Below are positions 22,058-32,600 of a stretch of 64,000 nucleotides of DNA, in pieces. A program made the translations under genes and the position numbers. A model generated the notes under the pieces. It searched no databases and was not told the DNA's origin. It saw only the letters and a program-made list of their open reading frames with translations. This DNA comes from Pilasporangium apinafurcum (lineage: Eukaryota; Oomycota; Peronosporomycetes; Pythiales; Pythiaceae). The stretch spans positions 29,895 to 93,894 of the forward strand of contig BCKE01000056.1 of assembly GCA_001600495.1 (NCBI GenBank), written 5' to 3'. Position 1 is the first letter of the stretch. The number at the start of each line of letters is the position of its first letter.

Positions 22058-23139
22058 AGGAACTGACCACAAGGATACAATGAGGGCTGTAGAAGCTAAA
22101 AGCGAGAGCTGACGCATGGTGTGGAGACATGTATACTCTACGAAGGAACATACTTTTCGCTTCAGCTCCTTGAGAGTTTTCTGGTTGCATACGAAGACGC
22201 AGTAGAGATGGGAGATCGTTCTTTTGTGTCCATGCCACTTTTCTTGAGATCTGGTCGTGTTTTTTTGTGCCAAACATGGCTACACTCACTGTAAATTATG
22301 TGAAGAAATCCCGTAAATTACGGTTATTGATGATACGATGTCATAAAATTTCCATTGAGATTAGGGGGGTGTGACAAGGAAAAATACAATTTTTCTGTAG
22401 ATTTCCGGCGGCTGAGTGCGACACGAAATATTACGAGAGAAAGATATGCAGAAGGAGCTTCAAATCAGAAAGGAGAGATCCTGTCGAATGTACTAGAATA
22501 CCTGTTTTAAGTTTACATTCAAAACCTTCATTTATCATGGATGGCATTGAAGTTCAACTTTAAAGAAACAAGAGTGTACACAGTGACAAGAAAAAAACCA
22601 ATAGTGAAAATGTTGGTGATTAGTAGCCAGATGAGATGTCTGGGTTGTGCTCTTATTAGATGAATGACTGTGGCGTCTATGCAGATATCTGTTTTCGCAT
22701 TATTCTTCAATGTCGTCCACACGTTATTAACACCCACCAGAAAAAAAAAAAGAGAGAAAGAGTGTCGGTACATTCGACACAATCAACGCAGGTGACGTTG
22801 GAATAAGGACTCTATCTCTATTTTTATACCCTTTGATATATGTTCATATATAAAAATAAATCCTTTGTTATTTACATACAAGAAGTTCAATTAATATATA
22901 TACCTTTATAAAATGATATTATCATTTTGTGTCATGAGCATGTTATATTACAGGGATTTTAGAAGGACCGTCATTCTACTTTTATTAATCAACATTCCGA
23001 CATATTCCTTCACAATGGTGGTCACTCATGCGCTCTTTTTTTCTTGAGGAGGTCGATTTTTCTTTCGCTGCTCAGTTCTCAAAACGAATTATCATACACG
23101 AAACCATCGCTAGCAAACAACAGAAAGCGCAGACAAGTC
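22058..23139. other. Intergenic, one doubtful small membrane ORF
   Basis: AT-rich region. On the minus strand 22767-22528 (from MYRHSF) encodes about 79 residues with two hydrophobic segments (SFSLFFFLVGV and a longer LLITNIFTIGFFLVTVYTL). It could be a small membrane protein or a last exon, but I see no homology. Nothing else is supported. Confidence 0.3.
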
Positions 23140-23622
23140 ATGCCACGTCCATCCTCCTCCTCTATTAGTCAGCAGCTTCAGCAGCTTCAGTTGGAACCAC
23201 CAGTGACAACAACAACAGCTCAAGCACAGCTATCGTCTTCATCATCTGCATGCCCATTGCAATTCCTCCAACGGCTTAAACAGCGGATAAACAGCACAGC
23301 ATCAACAATAGCCGATAAAGACGCGTGCAGCATTTTCTGTCGAACTGGACGGAGTCAGGAGCAACAGGACGATAAAACAGCCGGAACAGCAGCGACTGCT
23401 TCCTCCTCAGTGGATATTGACGCACAGAGTCCGAATGAAAGCTGTCGGATGCTCTTCCAGCTGCCACGATTATTACACCCCACATTGGAACGACAACACG
23501 CCATACAGCTTTCTGGGAAGGAAGTAAGACCGTCACCGAGTCTACAGAGGCTCTGTCGATATCGGAAACACCCGTATGCACAGATGAGAGCCGAATCGTT
23601 GCGTAACGAACGCGCCGAGTAA
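23140..23622 (+). CDS. Hypothetical Ser/Gln-rich protein
   Basis: 160 residues from ATG 23140 (MPRPSSSSISQQLQQLQ). An upstream in-frame TTG at 23044 has no ATG. The first 60 residues are Ser/Gln/Thr-rich, followed by PLQFLQRLKQRINSTAS, a mixed middle and a basic C-terminus ending RAESLRNERAE. It has no signal peptide, membrane segment or known domain. Its length in a low-complexity frame makes it moderately likely to be real. Confidence 0.45.
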   Translation: MPRPSSSSISQQLQQLQLEPPVTTTTAQAQLSSSSSACPLQFLQRLKQRINSTASTIADKDACSIFCRTGRSQEQQDDKTAGTAATASSSVDIDAQSPNESCRMLFQLPRLLHPTLERQHAIQLSGKEVRPSPSLQRLCRYRKHPYAQMRAESLRNERAE

Positions 23623-23840
23623 ATTAGCTTTGACGCAAAAGCCCTCATCGATCGGAAGATGAGCGAGTGAAGAAGTGAAGGAAGCGATTGGAAGTTTTAA
23701 ATGCTGATACTGATAGTCGTATTTAATATTTATGCCTTAGGACGCACTTTTCCTAGCCGTTTTTGAGGATTTTGGTTGTGGGAAACTCTGAAAATAAATG
23801 CTGTGTCTGAGCTTGATAGTGATTCTTGATGCTTATCCAT

Positions 23841-24438
23841 CTCAAGAGATCATATGAGGTACCGAAATACGAGGAAGTCAGGGAGAATTTCCTGGTTTTT
23901 GTTTCGGTCCGACTTGACCAGCAAAAGCTAACTAAGGCTAGATAATCGTGGAGTAGACATCTCCGACATCTGGACTCGATGAATAAGTGTTCATTCTTGG
24001 GAAAGGTGTTCCTGGCAACCTTAACATTTCTGTCAGTGAGGCCACTTCAAGACTTTTTGATATCAAACATCTTGTTGAGAAGTTGTTTCTGTTCCTTCGT
24101 TGGATACAACCTCACTTTCAAGATGCTATTCGGACTTGGTTTATTTATCTTGCGCCTTTTCATCCTTTTGGAGGTCGAAATGTTCTGAGCATTTCTGCCT
24201 TCCTTCTATTTCTTCTGACGACGAAGATGTTAACACGAGATGAGAGATCTTCTTGACGTTCTCTTACTTTCATGTCTTCATTCTTGTCTTGATGAAGTTG
24301 TTGGTCAGTGTGAACCACGACTTGAGTGCTACACGCTTTACGCATTTGCGCGAAGAGTTCGTACCCAAATAGGTCTTGGACGGTAACCACGATCCTCAAA
24401 ATCTCCTCGCTACGTGTGAATATGCACGAGTTCGTCAA
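23841..24438 (-). pseudogene. Internally deleted Fanzor copy
   Basis: Reading downward from ATG 24163: MKRRKINKPSPNSILKVRLY, then PTKEQKQLLNKMF, the N-terminal motif of TnpB/Fanzor proteins. After a TGA, the same frame jumps straight to DRNVKVARNTFPKNEHLF, the RuvC-III end, and then to the conserved non-coding right end finishing at 23841 (CTCAAGAGATCATATGAGG). The RuvC-I, RuvC-II and zinc-ribbon regions are missing. Upstream, 24438-24160 holds an open stretch with basic residues in a shifted frame that may be an N-terminal extension. The preserved ends with a missing middle resemble a non-autonomous deletion derivative. Confidence 0.72.
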
Positions 24439-24464
24439 AACAAAGAAAAACTAACAGCCACATA

Positions 24465-24715
24465 CTGCTGAAATATCTATTACTCATTTCCTGGAAATTT
24501 CGATACCAGGTACTAAATGCTATTACTCTGGACATTCTGTGTGTGCCAAGGACAAAGTAGGGATAAGGAATAGCTAGTAGTGAATAGCTGCTGGAAAGAG
24601 CTAGCGGATTTATTAGCTGTTATAGACACGAATAACTTCTTGCCTATGCACTTTGTTACACGTATATATACCATACACACACTAGGCTCCACCAACTTTC
24701 TCTTCTGGCAATCTA
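24465..24715. repeat. Direct repeat, left copy beside SWEET gene
   Basis: Bases about 24509-24625 (ACTCTGGACATTCTGTGTG ... TAGTGAATAGCTGCTGGAA) resemble 25536-25645 on the other side of the SWEET gene. A third partial copy lies at 53480-53558, beside a Fanzor right end. The repeat class is unknown. Confidence 0.55.
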
Positions 24716-24782
24716 ATGAAGCATTTGCTCTATGAAGATCATCCTCAGACCGCCTGGATCCTTTCGCCTTGGTTTTCTGGTA

Positions 24783-25499
24783 TTACAAAATGCTCTCCAT
24801 GGGCATTTCGAGAGCGACTTGCTTCTCTATCTTTGCATATCCTTTGGTGCTTCTTTTATCGTTACTATGGCTTCCAAACCAGAACACGATCGCCAGTTGT
24901 AGCGCACCCAACGCAAGGTTGACAGCATTTGGGAGAATGACAAAGAGATCTGCCAAAATGCATCCATACGTCAGCCACGACACACTATTAAGGAATCCTG
25001 CGACGATCATGGTCAGTGGCAGTAGCTCCGTGTTCTTCGTTTGAATGACCTCCTTTACCACCACTAGTGGTGAACCGATCATCACCGCCGCCATTGTGAT
25101 TGCGATCAGCCCTATGTGGCTCTTTACTTGCTCTTGGTCCTCTGGACTCACTATGGGATAAACCGCCACAAGTGTCAAGCCACCAACTGCCCATGCGATT
25201 TGCACTTGTACAGGCCGTTTAACTGGTGCGTAGCGGTAATAGACGCCCAAATACCCTAAGGAGCACACGACGCCGACACTATTCGTGGCCACTAATGGAA
25301 AATAATCGCCGACTAAAACCCCATAAATCCCCCAGCAGATACAGTTGGCAAGCATGGAGAGAATCGGCAAGAGCGGCATCATAACGGTCGTTTGTTGGTG
25401 ATACACCTCACGGACTGCAGGAAAGAGACTCGCAAACATGTAACATGCTGCCAATGACGCGGAAAGTCGTACGACCTCAACCACTTCCGACGCGACCAT
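24783..25499 (-). CDS. SWEET (MtN3/saliva) sugar transporter
   Basis: 238 residues, single exon, seven predicted membrane helices in the 3+1+3 SWEET layout. The first MtN3 repeat has MPLLPILSMLANCICWGIYG with the pore Pro and Asn, and an NSVGVVCSLGYL helix. The second repeat has ELLPLTMIVAGFLNSVSWL with Pro, Asn and Trp, and PNAVNLALGALQLAI. SWEETs are facilitators of mono- or disaccharide movement across plasma or internal membranes; the sugar is not predictable here. The C-terminal tail is short and basic. Direct repeats flank the gene at about 24.5 and 25.6 kb. Confidence 0.93.
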   Translation of the reverse strand: MVASEVVEVVRLSASLAACYMFASLFPAVREVYHQQTTVMMPLLPILSMLANCICWGIYGVLVGDYFPLVATNSVGVVCSLGYLGVYYRYAPVKRPVQVQIAWAVGGLTLVAVYPIVSPEDQEQVKSHIGLIAITMAAVMIGSPLVVVKEVIQTKNTELLPLTMIVAGFLNSVSWLTYGCILADLFVILPNAVNLALGALQLAIVFWFGSHSNDKRSTKGYAKIEKQVALEMPMESIL

Positions 25500-25937
25500 C
25501 TCGCTGCTGCTGATGCATGTGTAGAGGTAGACAACAGGTGCTGAATGTTGTCACTTTGGACGTTCAGTGTGCCGAGGCCAAAATAGGAATAACTAGTAGA
25601 CAGTAGTGAATAGCTGCTTGGAAGAGCCAATAGATTTGCTATTTTGGTCAATGGCGGTTTATTCCTATAGCTTTATTTAGCAAATTGACTCAAAAGCAGT
25701 GGGAGTTATCTGCGAGAATTCTGTCATGATCCGCTTTTACAATAATGCAATGCCTCAAACCGACCTCGTATGAATAACTTGGATACTCCAGACGATACGC
25801 AGTCATCTTGCGTTCACGATGACGTGCTGGCACTGAAAAACATCAGACTGCAACTTAATATCTTCACTTTTGCTTATAAAGAGCCCTAGAGTATCACAGA
25901 CTCGCCTTGTTTTCTGAGCTGATTCTCACGCGGATTA
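25500..25937. other. Intergenic with right copy of SWEET-flanking repeat
   Basis: Bases 25536-25645 hold the second direct repeat (ACTTTGGACGTTCAGTGTG ... CAGTAGTGAATAGCTGCTTG). The rest shows no gene. Confidence 0.5.
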
Positions 25938-26445
25938 TCAGGAGATCATATGAGATATCAAAGTATCTCAGGGACAATCTCCTATTTTTTGTTTCGATCC
26001 GACTTGACCAGCAAAATCTAACTAAGACTAGACAACCGCGGAGTAGGTGTCTACGATACATGGACTCAATGAATAAGTGTTCATTCTTGGGAAAGATGTT
26101 TCTAACAACATTGACATCTCTATCAAGGACGAAGTTGCAGTCGAAGGCTTTTTGATGCTTCACCGGGTGGTTGATTCTCCCACACTGGGATCAAGTCTTT
26201 GTTGTATACTGTGCCTCATACTCGATCATTCTTCCTCCAGTCCTTTCCATCTTGTACTTCAGTAGCATCTTCAGCTTGTAATGCGAATTGATTATATCTT
26301 TCGACCGAAATCGATGTCGTGAGATTGGCAAGTGAGATAGATGAGAATCAGTCACCACACTACACTTGAAAGTCTATAGCTATGGGTGATATATGGAGTA
26401 ATGTATTATGGATGATGAGTCGTCACATGGCATTATTCAAGTGCT
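25938..26445 (-). pseudogene. Truncated Fanzor 3' half joined to transposon tail
   Basis: Reading downward, the segment encodes YKLKMLLKYKMERTG, a zinc ribbon broken by a TGA just before CGRINHP, then FDCNFVLDRDVNVVRNIF, and ends in the conserved right-end block at 25938. It is nearly identical to 54310-54835 in inverted orientation. Both copies begin with the same short tail (CAGCACTTGAA ... GCCATGTGA) that ends the open frame at 26423-26761, so the whole joined unit was copied. RuvC-I is absent. Confidence 0.72.
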
Positions 26446-26761
26446 GTCGTTGCTTGTTGCGGCTGACAGCAGGTTTCTTGCCACAGGTCGTGCAATAGTG
26501 ACTGCCTGAAGGTTCCATAAAATAACTCCCACCAGTTCTTGGTTTGAAAATATCACCCTCTAATGGTAGTGACGGACAGTGGTTTTCCTCATCATGTGCA
26601 CAACTCACGGTAATACCATGGGTGTGGATGCACTCAAGACTCCCGCTATCCCATATAACCTCGTATGTGTGATCTTTGCCTTCCTTTCGCACCGATACTA
26701 TCGCACCACGCTTTCTAGACAATCTCTTTGACTTAGTCATCAGCTGGATCTCCTCAGGCAT
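26423..26761 (-). pseudogene. Fragment of unclassified DNA transposon protein
   Basis: 112 residues: a basic start, a chromodomain-like GAIVSVRKEGKDHTYEVIW, a Cys/His segment HYCTTCGKKPAVSRNKQRQH and an early stop. The adjacent TTAACC at 26997-27002 and a related piece at 44698-44930 with a TTAACCTTTATTCCCCC end suggest a TTAA-inserting (piggyBac-like) element, but the protein itself does not prove that. Its 3' end overlaps the Fanzor fragment next to it. Confidence 0.4.
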
Positions 26762-27062
26762 TCATTGCCATCGCCTCGCATCCGTTCTTGAAAAGAATGG
26801 CGCTGAAAAGAGCTCATTACGGAGAATTCAAAACAAATTTCTATTTCTATCGATATGGATTGCTTCGCTTCAAAAATTAGGTCAAAGTGTATCCTACAGG
26901 CAGGAGAAATGAGATTGAGTTTATGAACCCGCATGTTGTGTACAACACGTCGTGAAACTATTGGAAGGAACTCGGGGCAAAGATTACAGGTGAAGTTTAA
27001 CCTGGGAAAAATAGTTACACTCATCCGTCCCCGGGATCATAGTAGTGAGGTCGTTTATCACC

Positions 27063-28964
27063 TCAGTTTTTGATTTCGAGTACCAATTCATTCTTTTTCC
27101 TCGTAAACGCCTCGAGTCTCCTCTTTTTCTTCACTTTGTCGATGGATAGTCTCAAAATGTTGATTGCGGTGTTGATGTCACGATCTCACATGCGCGATGA
27201 TATTCACTATTTTTGCAGTGTCGCACACCATAAAGACCGTCACTGACAACCTTTCCGTCAAGGACGAACTCCTTCATCTTCTTGTGACAAGCACAACACA
27301 GCTTGCTCGTCCTGAACTCGTCCACATCAACAACACGACACCTGGAACCAATTTTCTTCCGTAGAGTCGTTGTGGGAACAGCAACGTTGCCTTTAGCTGA
27401 GCTTGTGAAATTTGCATCTCCATACGCGATAACGATTCGTTTATTACCACCTGTAAGGTTCTTGATTATCTTCTCATACGCCTGCTGCCGACGGATATAG
27501 GTCGACCATCGTAGCCTCTTCATCCTCCTTGATGAATACACATCAAGAAGACGATNCAAATACACGAGACAAAATCTCACCCGTTCCAAATAGTAGACAA
27601 GGCTCGCAACTTTTGTCGAAGGAATGTTTTCATTGAAGGTTTTGATGTCAGGCTCAGCATCAATACACTCTTTGGTCAACTTTGTTCGTCTGTGGTAGCC
27701 GCACTCTGTAGAAACGACCCTTCGACCAGTGGATGACTTCATGCTTGGTGTTCTCTCCTTTCGGTTTTTGCAGCGTAGCCATGCTTTCCTCTTTGTAAAC
27801 AACAGCAGTGAAGATCTTCTCTCTTCCCGGGTCCAAAACGATGATCCGGTCTTCAAGAGAATATGCCTCTCTTTTTTTTCTTGTGGGAAGCTTTGGACAG
27901 GAGATTGTCACACTAACTGACATACCGTCGGTCGAGATGAAATGCTCAAACTCCTTTCGCTGGACTTTGGTCACAAGACCTATATTGAAGTACGTGCGCT
28001 ATAACTCAACTTTGTCGGCGTAAAGCTCAACAGGGTCACCCAAAGCCTTAGCAAGATGTTCCAAGACGGTGGTGTTGATCTTGATGAAAATGGGTCTGAA
28101 CTGTTTCTGTGAAAGCAGAGGCCAGACTCGGCAACCCTTCATTCCATCATCCACGTGAGCTTGTATGTCTTTCAGTATTGTATGGAGAAAAGGCATGTGA
28201 CGTTCTGGTGATTTGTTCAAGTGGAGTGGCAGCGGTCCGATCTCGTTTCTCACTCTATCCGATAATTCCTGCATCCAAACAATCTCCTCAGTAGGGATGG
28301 GATGCTCCTTGAACCTAGAGTACGCGAGCACCAGGGCGGATAAGCTATCCTGAGTTTGGATGCTTGCACGGACCAGCAGTGAAACAGTACTCTTGATTAT
28401 CTTGTCTTGGTGCTTTTCAAAATAGTCATTGTTGTGAAGATGTATCTGCAGGCGCATCCACTTACACAATCGGGAGTAGAACGTCAATCGGTTGCTGACT
28501 TGAAAACTCTGCCTTGCTTATTGAGCGATCATAACCAACATCTGAGTCATATAGGATTTCTTCTCTGTCAGTTCATAAACTGAAGGATGCTGGGTCATGT
28601 AAATATTTCGACTAGTTTCCAATTCAGGATTGGCGACCTCTCTGTTGCCGGCCAAGTTGGCTATTGCAGATGTGCATCGATTGAAGAAGTTATTATTCAA
28701 TGGAGGAAGTTCTTCGCCAGCTTCCAATAATCGCAGAACATGGACAGATGCCAGCATAGATGCCTCACATGCTATTATTGAGCAAACTCGCACAGCCTCA
28801 TCAATCTTTTCCGCCATTTGTTTGTCTTTGCAAAACTTTCGCCGCCCAGTCTTCACAGTGGTGTATACGCTTTGCTTTTGTCGAACTTTCCGTTCCGCAA
28901 AATCCGGGCGGGCTCTCCGCTTTTTAGTGGTGTTCTCTTCAATACTATCGCTCGTTGATGCCAT
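27063..28964 (-). pseudogene. Fanzor1-type RNA-guided nuclease gene, disrupted
   Basis: From ATG 28964 (MASTSDSIEENTTKKRRARP) the same frame continues past a TAA at 28518-28520 and a TAG near 27999. It then reaches RuvC-I IIVLDPGREKIFTAVVY. Near 27705 the frame shifts and runs into ECGYHRRTKLTKE, a helical region, IVIAYGDANFTSSAKG and DEFRTSKLCCACHKKMKEF (first half of the zinc ribbon). A second shift near 27190 leads to RDINTAINILRLS (RuvC-III). Order and motifs fit Fanzor1, a eukaryotic relative of TnpB that cuts DNA with a guide RNA encoded at its 3' end. The alternative relocated glutamate of Fanzors may be the E of DEFRTSK. Two stops and two frame changes make this copy inactive unless the assembly is wrong; base 27556 is an N. 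Confidence 0.78.
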
Positions 28965-29081
28965 TTTATCACAACGTTCAAAAACAAGGACGCCTCGTAA
29001 TTGTTTTGCTTTTATGATTATGCTGTCTCTCAAAGCTGCAGTTCTTTCTATCTTGGCAAATGGTGTTGAAGCGATACTCAA

Positions 29082-29678
29082 TGGATGGCCGCTAGGACGT
29101 GAGGTGATAAATACTTGAATTCAATACGCTTCGCCATTGAGACGCCCGAAACGATTCATTCAAGAGACGCCATCGAAATGAGAAACTCTCAAACTCCTGA
29201 GAAGTACCTTGTGGTGTATACTTGATTTTTCTAACTCCATATATTTTAACCTTTTTCCCCCACCCAGTGTATAATTTCATTTTTCTGGAAACGCGATTGA
29301 TCGTCAACATGGTCTTTCAAGATAATTGCGCACGCAGCAAGAGCCACCAAGGAGTCTCTCCATCCAATGAATCCTAAAGTCTACTCTCAAGGTAATCTTA
29401 GTTTTAACCTTTATTCCCCACATCATTTGTACAACGCGTTGTACAAATGATGTGGGGAATAAAGGTTAAATCCCGAGCTAATGATATAAATACCATTAAA
29501 GCGAAACTCCTTTCGGCTTTGGCACGATGCTTCCATGTGAAACCTCCCATAGCAGGATTCATTTTCGTCGCGACCATTGCAAACGTAACAGCTCCACACA
29601 AGTGATTCAAGCGCATTGATCGTCACCCTTCTTCACTGTCATCACCAAAGGATCTGCTCGTCAGTGAAGCAGCACACG
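29082..29678. other. Intergenic upstream of ABC transporter, with TTAA-ended repeats
   Basis: No gene supported. It contains a TTAACCTTTTTCCCCCAC end at 29246-29263, the palindrome at 29403-29470, and the presumed promoter and 5' UTR of the ABC transporter. Confidence 0.5.
29403..29470. repeat. Perfect 68-bp palindrome bounded by TTAA
   Basis: Each 34-base arm is the exact reverse complement of the other, with no loop. The arm begins TTTAACCTTTATTCCCCACA and the centre is ACAACG/CGTTGT. The outermost TTAA lies at 29404 and at 29466. The same TTAACCTTTATTCCCC end occurs at 44698, and TTAACCTTTTTCCCC at 29246. The structure fits two terminal inverted repeats of a TTAA-inserting element joined head to head with no interior. 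Confidence 0.85.
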
Positions 29679-32600
29679 ATGGAGGACCGTGTGGATGCCG
29701 TCATGACGGATCATGTCGTAGCGACGGACATCGACGACGAGTACAATGCTACCGGCATTGATAAGTTATCAAATAACCCTCGTATCTCTGCGACCTCATT
29801 CCTTCCAGTGGAGTCTCAAGGCGATGCTTCGACCACCGTGAGCGGGCTTGCCGATCTCAAACCTACAGAAACGTTCCACAAATCTTTTCCGGAACGATAT
29901 AGCTCACTGGACCCGTCGAATCTCGAGACACTACTTTCCGGCGGCCTTGATCGTTTCTATGGTAAGTTTAAAAACGAATGGAAGAAGAACAACCTCAGCT
30001 TTCCGACACCAGAAGTGCATTTTCAGAATCTCTCGTACACGGTCTGGCTCAGCAATGAAACGCCAGCCTCGAAGAGCTCCATTGGTGGATATTTGCGTGG
30101 AGTGATCGAGCCGTGGCGGAAGCTGAAAACAGTCAAGAAGGTGATCTTACACCCCATGACTGGTAGTATCAGCCCAGGCACGATGACGCTGATTTTGGCG
30201 AATCCAGGTGCAGGAAAATCCACGTTCTTGAAAGCTCTAGCTGGTAAACTGTCTTCTCGTAAAGGTCAACGGTCGTTCAAGGGGAATGTCACATACAGCG
30301 GACTTGCAGCAGAAGAAATCACGATCTCCAAGCTTGTTGGACTGGTAGATCAACAGGACAATCACTTTCCGACGCTCACTGTACGCGAAACTATCGAGTT
30401 CGCTGATCGTTGTTTGAATGGACCGCCTGAAAATCAACCGCCTACGCTTCGCGAAGTGGCAAGGCTGCGTACAGACCTATGCTTGCATATCCTCGGACTG
30501 ACAAAATGTGCTGATACATGTGTCGGCGATGCCTTGTTGCGTGGTGTGAGTGGGGGTGAAAGAAAACGCGTGACCATCGGCGAAATGCTTGTCGGCGGGC
30601 AGAGTGTATTCTTGTGTGATGAAATCAGCACTGGCTTGGACAGCGCAGCGACGTTTGATATCGTCAAGTCACTAAAGAGTTGGACACGAACACTCGGTGG
30701 GTCTGCAGTGGTGGCGCTGCTGCAACCTCCGCCGGAGGTAGTGGATCTATTCGATGACATCTTGATTCTTTCGGAGGGACGGCTCGTGTATCATGGTCCT
30801 CGTGTCGAAATGCTGCCGTATTTTAGCCGTCTAGGTTTTGAACGTCCAGAACAGAGTGTAGATCCAGCTGAATTCGTGCTCGATGTGGTCTCTGGACGTG
30901 GTGCACAATTCCTCGTCAAGCAAAACCGTGCTCAAGCCATCCTATCGAATCCTCCACGTCAACCAGTACAATTCGAAGAGTACTTCCAGAAATCCGAAAT
31001 TTACAAAAACACGATCTCGAGAATGGAGGAACAAAACCGAAATTGTCGCAAAATTCAAAATGAAGACGAAATGCAAGGTGTTGCCCACTTGATTGGCATG
31101 AATACGGGTTCATCTTCGCAATACAAGATTGGCTTTTTCGGGAGCTTGACATTGCTTTTGGATAGGCAGAAGAAAATTTGGATGCGTGATCGCGCATTGG
31201 TACTGGGGAAACTCGTCGAAGCAGTTCTTGTGGGCTTGTTGCTTGGTGTAATCTATTTCAACGTTACGCGGACTCTCTATCTTCGTATGCTTTTCTTTTG
31301 CGTTGCGATTTTCCAACGTCAAGCATGGCAGCAGCTCACCATCTCTTTTCAGGTGCGGAATATTTTCTATAAGCAGCGTAGTCGAAATTTCTTTCGAACA
31401 CTCGTCTACACGCTTGCAGAATCCATCGTGCAAGTCCCGCTCAACTTGTGCGTCTCTTTTACGCTCGTCGTGATTTTTTACTTTATGAGTGGGCTATCCA
31501 AGACAGGTAGCACATTCATTGTGTTCTACATCATCATTGTGTGCTTTCAGCATGCCATCTCAGCATATTTCTCGCTCGTGGCGTCAATTTGTCCAACGGT
31601 AACAGTCGCACAAGCACTTGCAAGCTTGTCAGTGAGCTTTTTTCTGCTGTTTTCCGGGAATATTATTTTACCAGACTTGATTCCAGACTATTGGATTTGG
31701 CTGTATTGGTACAATCCCGTGGCATGGACGCTTCGTGCATTGTTGCTGAATGAATTTTATGATCATCGATACACCGAGGAGATACGTAAAAAAAGTTTGG
31801 CCCGTGTTCAAGTGTCTAAGGGACCTGAATTCATCTGGATTGCGATTATCGTCTTGATCGCGTATTATGTCATCTTTACACTCCTGAACACGGCAGTGCT
31901 GCGTTTTATCCATTACGAAACAACCTCTACAGCATCCTCAGTCTTAGGTATTACGGAAGATTCATACACCACCGAAGAAAAAACGATACAAATCGGATCC
32001 AGCGACGATGTGACACCACAACCGCAATCTCATCATGAACAGCACGAGACGGCAGACGTAGTCGTTCAAGTACCGCCAGGAGGGAACAACAACAACGATG
32101 CTACATCAAATGACGAACCAACCTTCATTCGAGCCTACCTTGCTGTGAGAGACTTGGATTATTTTGTGCAAAATCCTGCTGGGAAAGGCGAATTACAGCT
32201 TCTGCATGGTATCACGGCGTCTTTTATTCCAGGCAAAATGTCTGCATTAATGGGATCGAGTGGTGCCGGGAAAACAACATTTATGGACGTACTCGCTGGA
32301 CGGAAAACCGGTGGACGCACCGCCGGAGAGATTTTGGTAAATGGAGAACCGAAAGATCCTTCGACGTTCAGCCGCATAGCAGGTTACTGTGAGCAAATGG
32401 ATATTCACTCGGGTGGCGCAACGATCTTGGAAGCGCTTCAATTTTCCGCGCGTCTTCGACTTCCACAAGAAACCACACGAGAAGAACAAGATGCAATTGT
32501 CCAGAATACCATGGAGTTGTTGGAGCTAAACGGTATCGCGCGCGAATTGGTGCGAAACTGCTCGATTGAACAAAAGAAGCGTATCACCATTGGCGTCGAA

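Noticed and set aside
27063-28964. Introns to explain the stops in the Fanzor1 gene
   Set aside because: The breaks are single stops and frame changes inside conserved motifs, without GT-AG pairs that would remove them cleanly.
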